In this document: positions 4,923 to 5,697 of the stretch, piece after piece
Numbering within the stretch: the first letter of the stretch is position 1
How the letters are laid out: the number at the start of each line of letters is the position of its first letter
From: Methanobacteriota archaeon
GTDB lineage: Archaea; Halobacteriota; Halobacteria; Halobacteriales; Halalkalicoccaceae
Assembly (NCBI GenBank): GCA_022561895.1
Contig: JADFQH010000213.1
Coordinates: 1 to 5,697 of the forward strand
Direction of reading: 5' to 3'
Length of the DNA: 5,697 nt
Position numbers and translations under genes: made by a program
Notes under the pieces: model-generated
The model's input: the letters and a program-made list of their open reading frames with translations, nothing else
Told to the model about the DNA's origin: nothing
The model's database searches: none

Positions 4923-5599
4923 GATGGAATAACACAGCGCAGCTCCGAGGTGAGATGCGGCCCGATCGCCGCCAACAGCCCCGGCGGATCGGTCTCTTCG
5001 TTGCAGATAACGCTCTGTTCGAGTAGCCCCAGCCGCTCGACAGTGATGATATCCTCGGCGTGGCCCGCCCGGTTGACCGTCGCACGCACCTCCCCACGGG
5101 TCGCGTTGTTGACGTTCACCCGGCCAGCACCCCGAGACCACTCGTAGAGACGGTCGCGCTCTTCATCGGCGAGTCGTGACGGCTTGCCGTCCCCACTCCC
5201 GTAGACGAACGTCATCGGGAGATGCTGGACCAGTCCGAACCGTTCGACGAGCTGAGCGGGCCGACCCTGCCCGAGACCCAGCTCAGTCGTCGGAATCCTG
5301 ATTTCACGACCCGCATCCAGAACGAAGCCATCGTCGTCCCACGAATTCAGTGTTCCGACATAGCTCTCGCCTTCGGTGAACTCGTCCGTAATCTCGCCCC
5401 ACTCCGCTCGGAGGGCGTTGCGAGCAACGACCGCATCCTCACCCTCGACGCTAACGGTCGGAAAGTCGTCGTGACGCACCCCGATATCGTAGGTGACATC
5501 GAGCTCTCCGATACTATTTTCGACGAGCGAGGAAAGCCCATCGAGCGCCTGCTCACGCGAGCTTCCGTGGACGGTTACTTTGGTTGCAAGGACGACCAT
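4919..5599 (-). CDS. DUF2110 family protein
   Basis: A 226-residue soluble protein with no signal peptide or membrane helix. The N-terminal part (1-70) starts MVVLATKVTVHGSSREQALD and looks like an alpha/beta domain. The middle (about 78-110, YVGTLNSWDDDGFVLDAG then REIRIPTTELGLG) has the alternating pattern of a small beta-barrel of OB or S1 type, which would suit nucleic-acid binding; this is my inference. The C-terminal third includes RVNVNNATRGEVRATV (160-175) and a final Pro/Leu-rich segment. I recognise it as the archaeal DUF2110 family, known to be conserved and often placed near tfe, but without an established function. Its ATG shares one base with the upstream TAA (TAATG), and its TGA overlaps the downstream ATG (ATGA). 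This spacing argues for co-translation with the genes on both sides. Confidence 0.85.
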   Translation of the reverse strand: MVVLATKVTVHGSSREQALDGLSSLVENSIGELDVTYDIGVRHDDFPTVSVEGEDAVVARNALRAEWGEITDEFTEGESYVGTLNSWDDDGFVLDAGREIRIPTTELGLGQGRPAQLVERFGLVQHLPMTFVYGSGDGKPSRLADEERDRLYEWSRGAGRVNVNNATRGEVRATVNRAGHAEDIITVERLGLLEQSVICNEETDPPGLLAAIGPHLTSELRCVIPS

Positions 5600-5697
5600 T
5601 AGGCCTCAATATCGACGTTGAGTTCACGCTGGAGCTCCGCGATTCGGCGCTCCATCGCCTCGACGAGCATTGCGTTATCCATCGATTCCAGTGGCGA
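5599..5697 (-). CDS. tfe: C-terminal end of probable transcription factor E alpha subunit (partial)
   Basis: Only the last 32 residues and TAA lie in the window; the rest is beyond the right edge. They read SPLESMDNAMLVEAMERR then IAELQRELNVDIEA: a charged helical segment with a heptad-like pattern of Met/Leu/Ile, suited to a coiled coil. TFE alpha has an N-terminal winged helix and a zinc ribbon and assists TBP/TFB in opening promoters for archaeal RNA polymerase. None of those domains is visible here. The naming rests on the haloarchaeal gene order tfe-DUF2110 and on the helical tail, so it is inference. The stop overlaps the next start as TAATG, marking this as the upstream member of the cluster. 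Confidence 0.55.
   Translation of the reverse strand, partial: SPLESMDNAMLVEAMERRIAELQRELNVDIEA

Noticed and set aside
4923..5141. N-terminal extension of the lipoprotein frame
   Set aside because: The extension is Arg/Gly-rich, overlaps DUF2110 in another frame and would bury the Tat signal; the ATGA overlap and signal peptide fix the start at 4922.

Overview
The window looks like a piece of a haloarchaeal (class Halobacteria) chromosome. The DNA is GC-rich. The proteins are strongly acidic (Asp/Glu-rich, few Lys). One exported protein has a twin-arginine lipoprotein signal. Stop and start codons overlap in tight minus-strand clusters, and several starts carry a TATA-like element about 27 nt upstream, as leaderless archaeal transcripts do. 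I cannot name the genus.

Layout from left to right. Bases 1-285 hold no convincing gene but contain a striking row of six hairpins (44-205). Each has a three-base purine loop closed by a C-G pair. A small acidic haloarchaeal protein (307-483, +) follows and converges, with a 4-base overlap, on purM (480-1448, -), the AIR synthetase of purine biosynthesis. Bases 1449-1919 are non-coding: the purM promoter, a cluster of inverted repeats including a 90-nt nested hairpin next to a run of ten A, and a T-tract that probably ends the next gene. Bases 1920-2933 (-) encode an Mrr-type PD-(D/E)XK nuclease carrying a membrane-spanning C-terminus. Bases 2934-3450 hold overlapping hairpins in the probable mrr leader, AT-rich promoter-like elements, a 40-residue membrane mini-protein (3220-3342, +) and a probable bidirectional terminator.

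Bases 3451-5697 are one minus-strand gene cluster. In transcription order it holds the 3' end of a gene that is probably tfe (transcription factor E alpha), a DUF2110 protein, a lipoprotein with a C-terminal membrane helix (probably DUF5803) and a CinA/MoCF-type protein. The first junction overlaps as TAATG and the second as ATGA. The third offers a GTGA overlap, although the more likely cinA start lies 30 bases further on. This implies co-transcription and translational coupling, with the promoter beyond the right edge.

The housekeeping genes (purM, the tfe-linked cluster) are ordinary. The least explained content is the triloop hairpin array, the structured intergenic region next to the membrane-anchored nuclease, and the mini-protein. 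I did not find a complete, clearly new multi-gene system; the nuclease stands alone with no visible partner gene.
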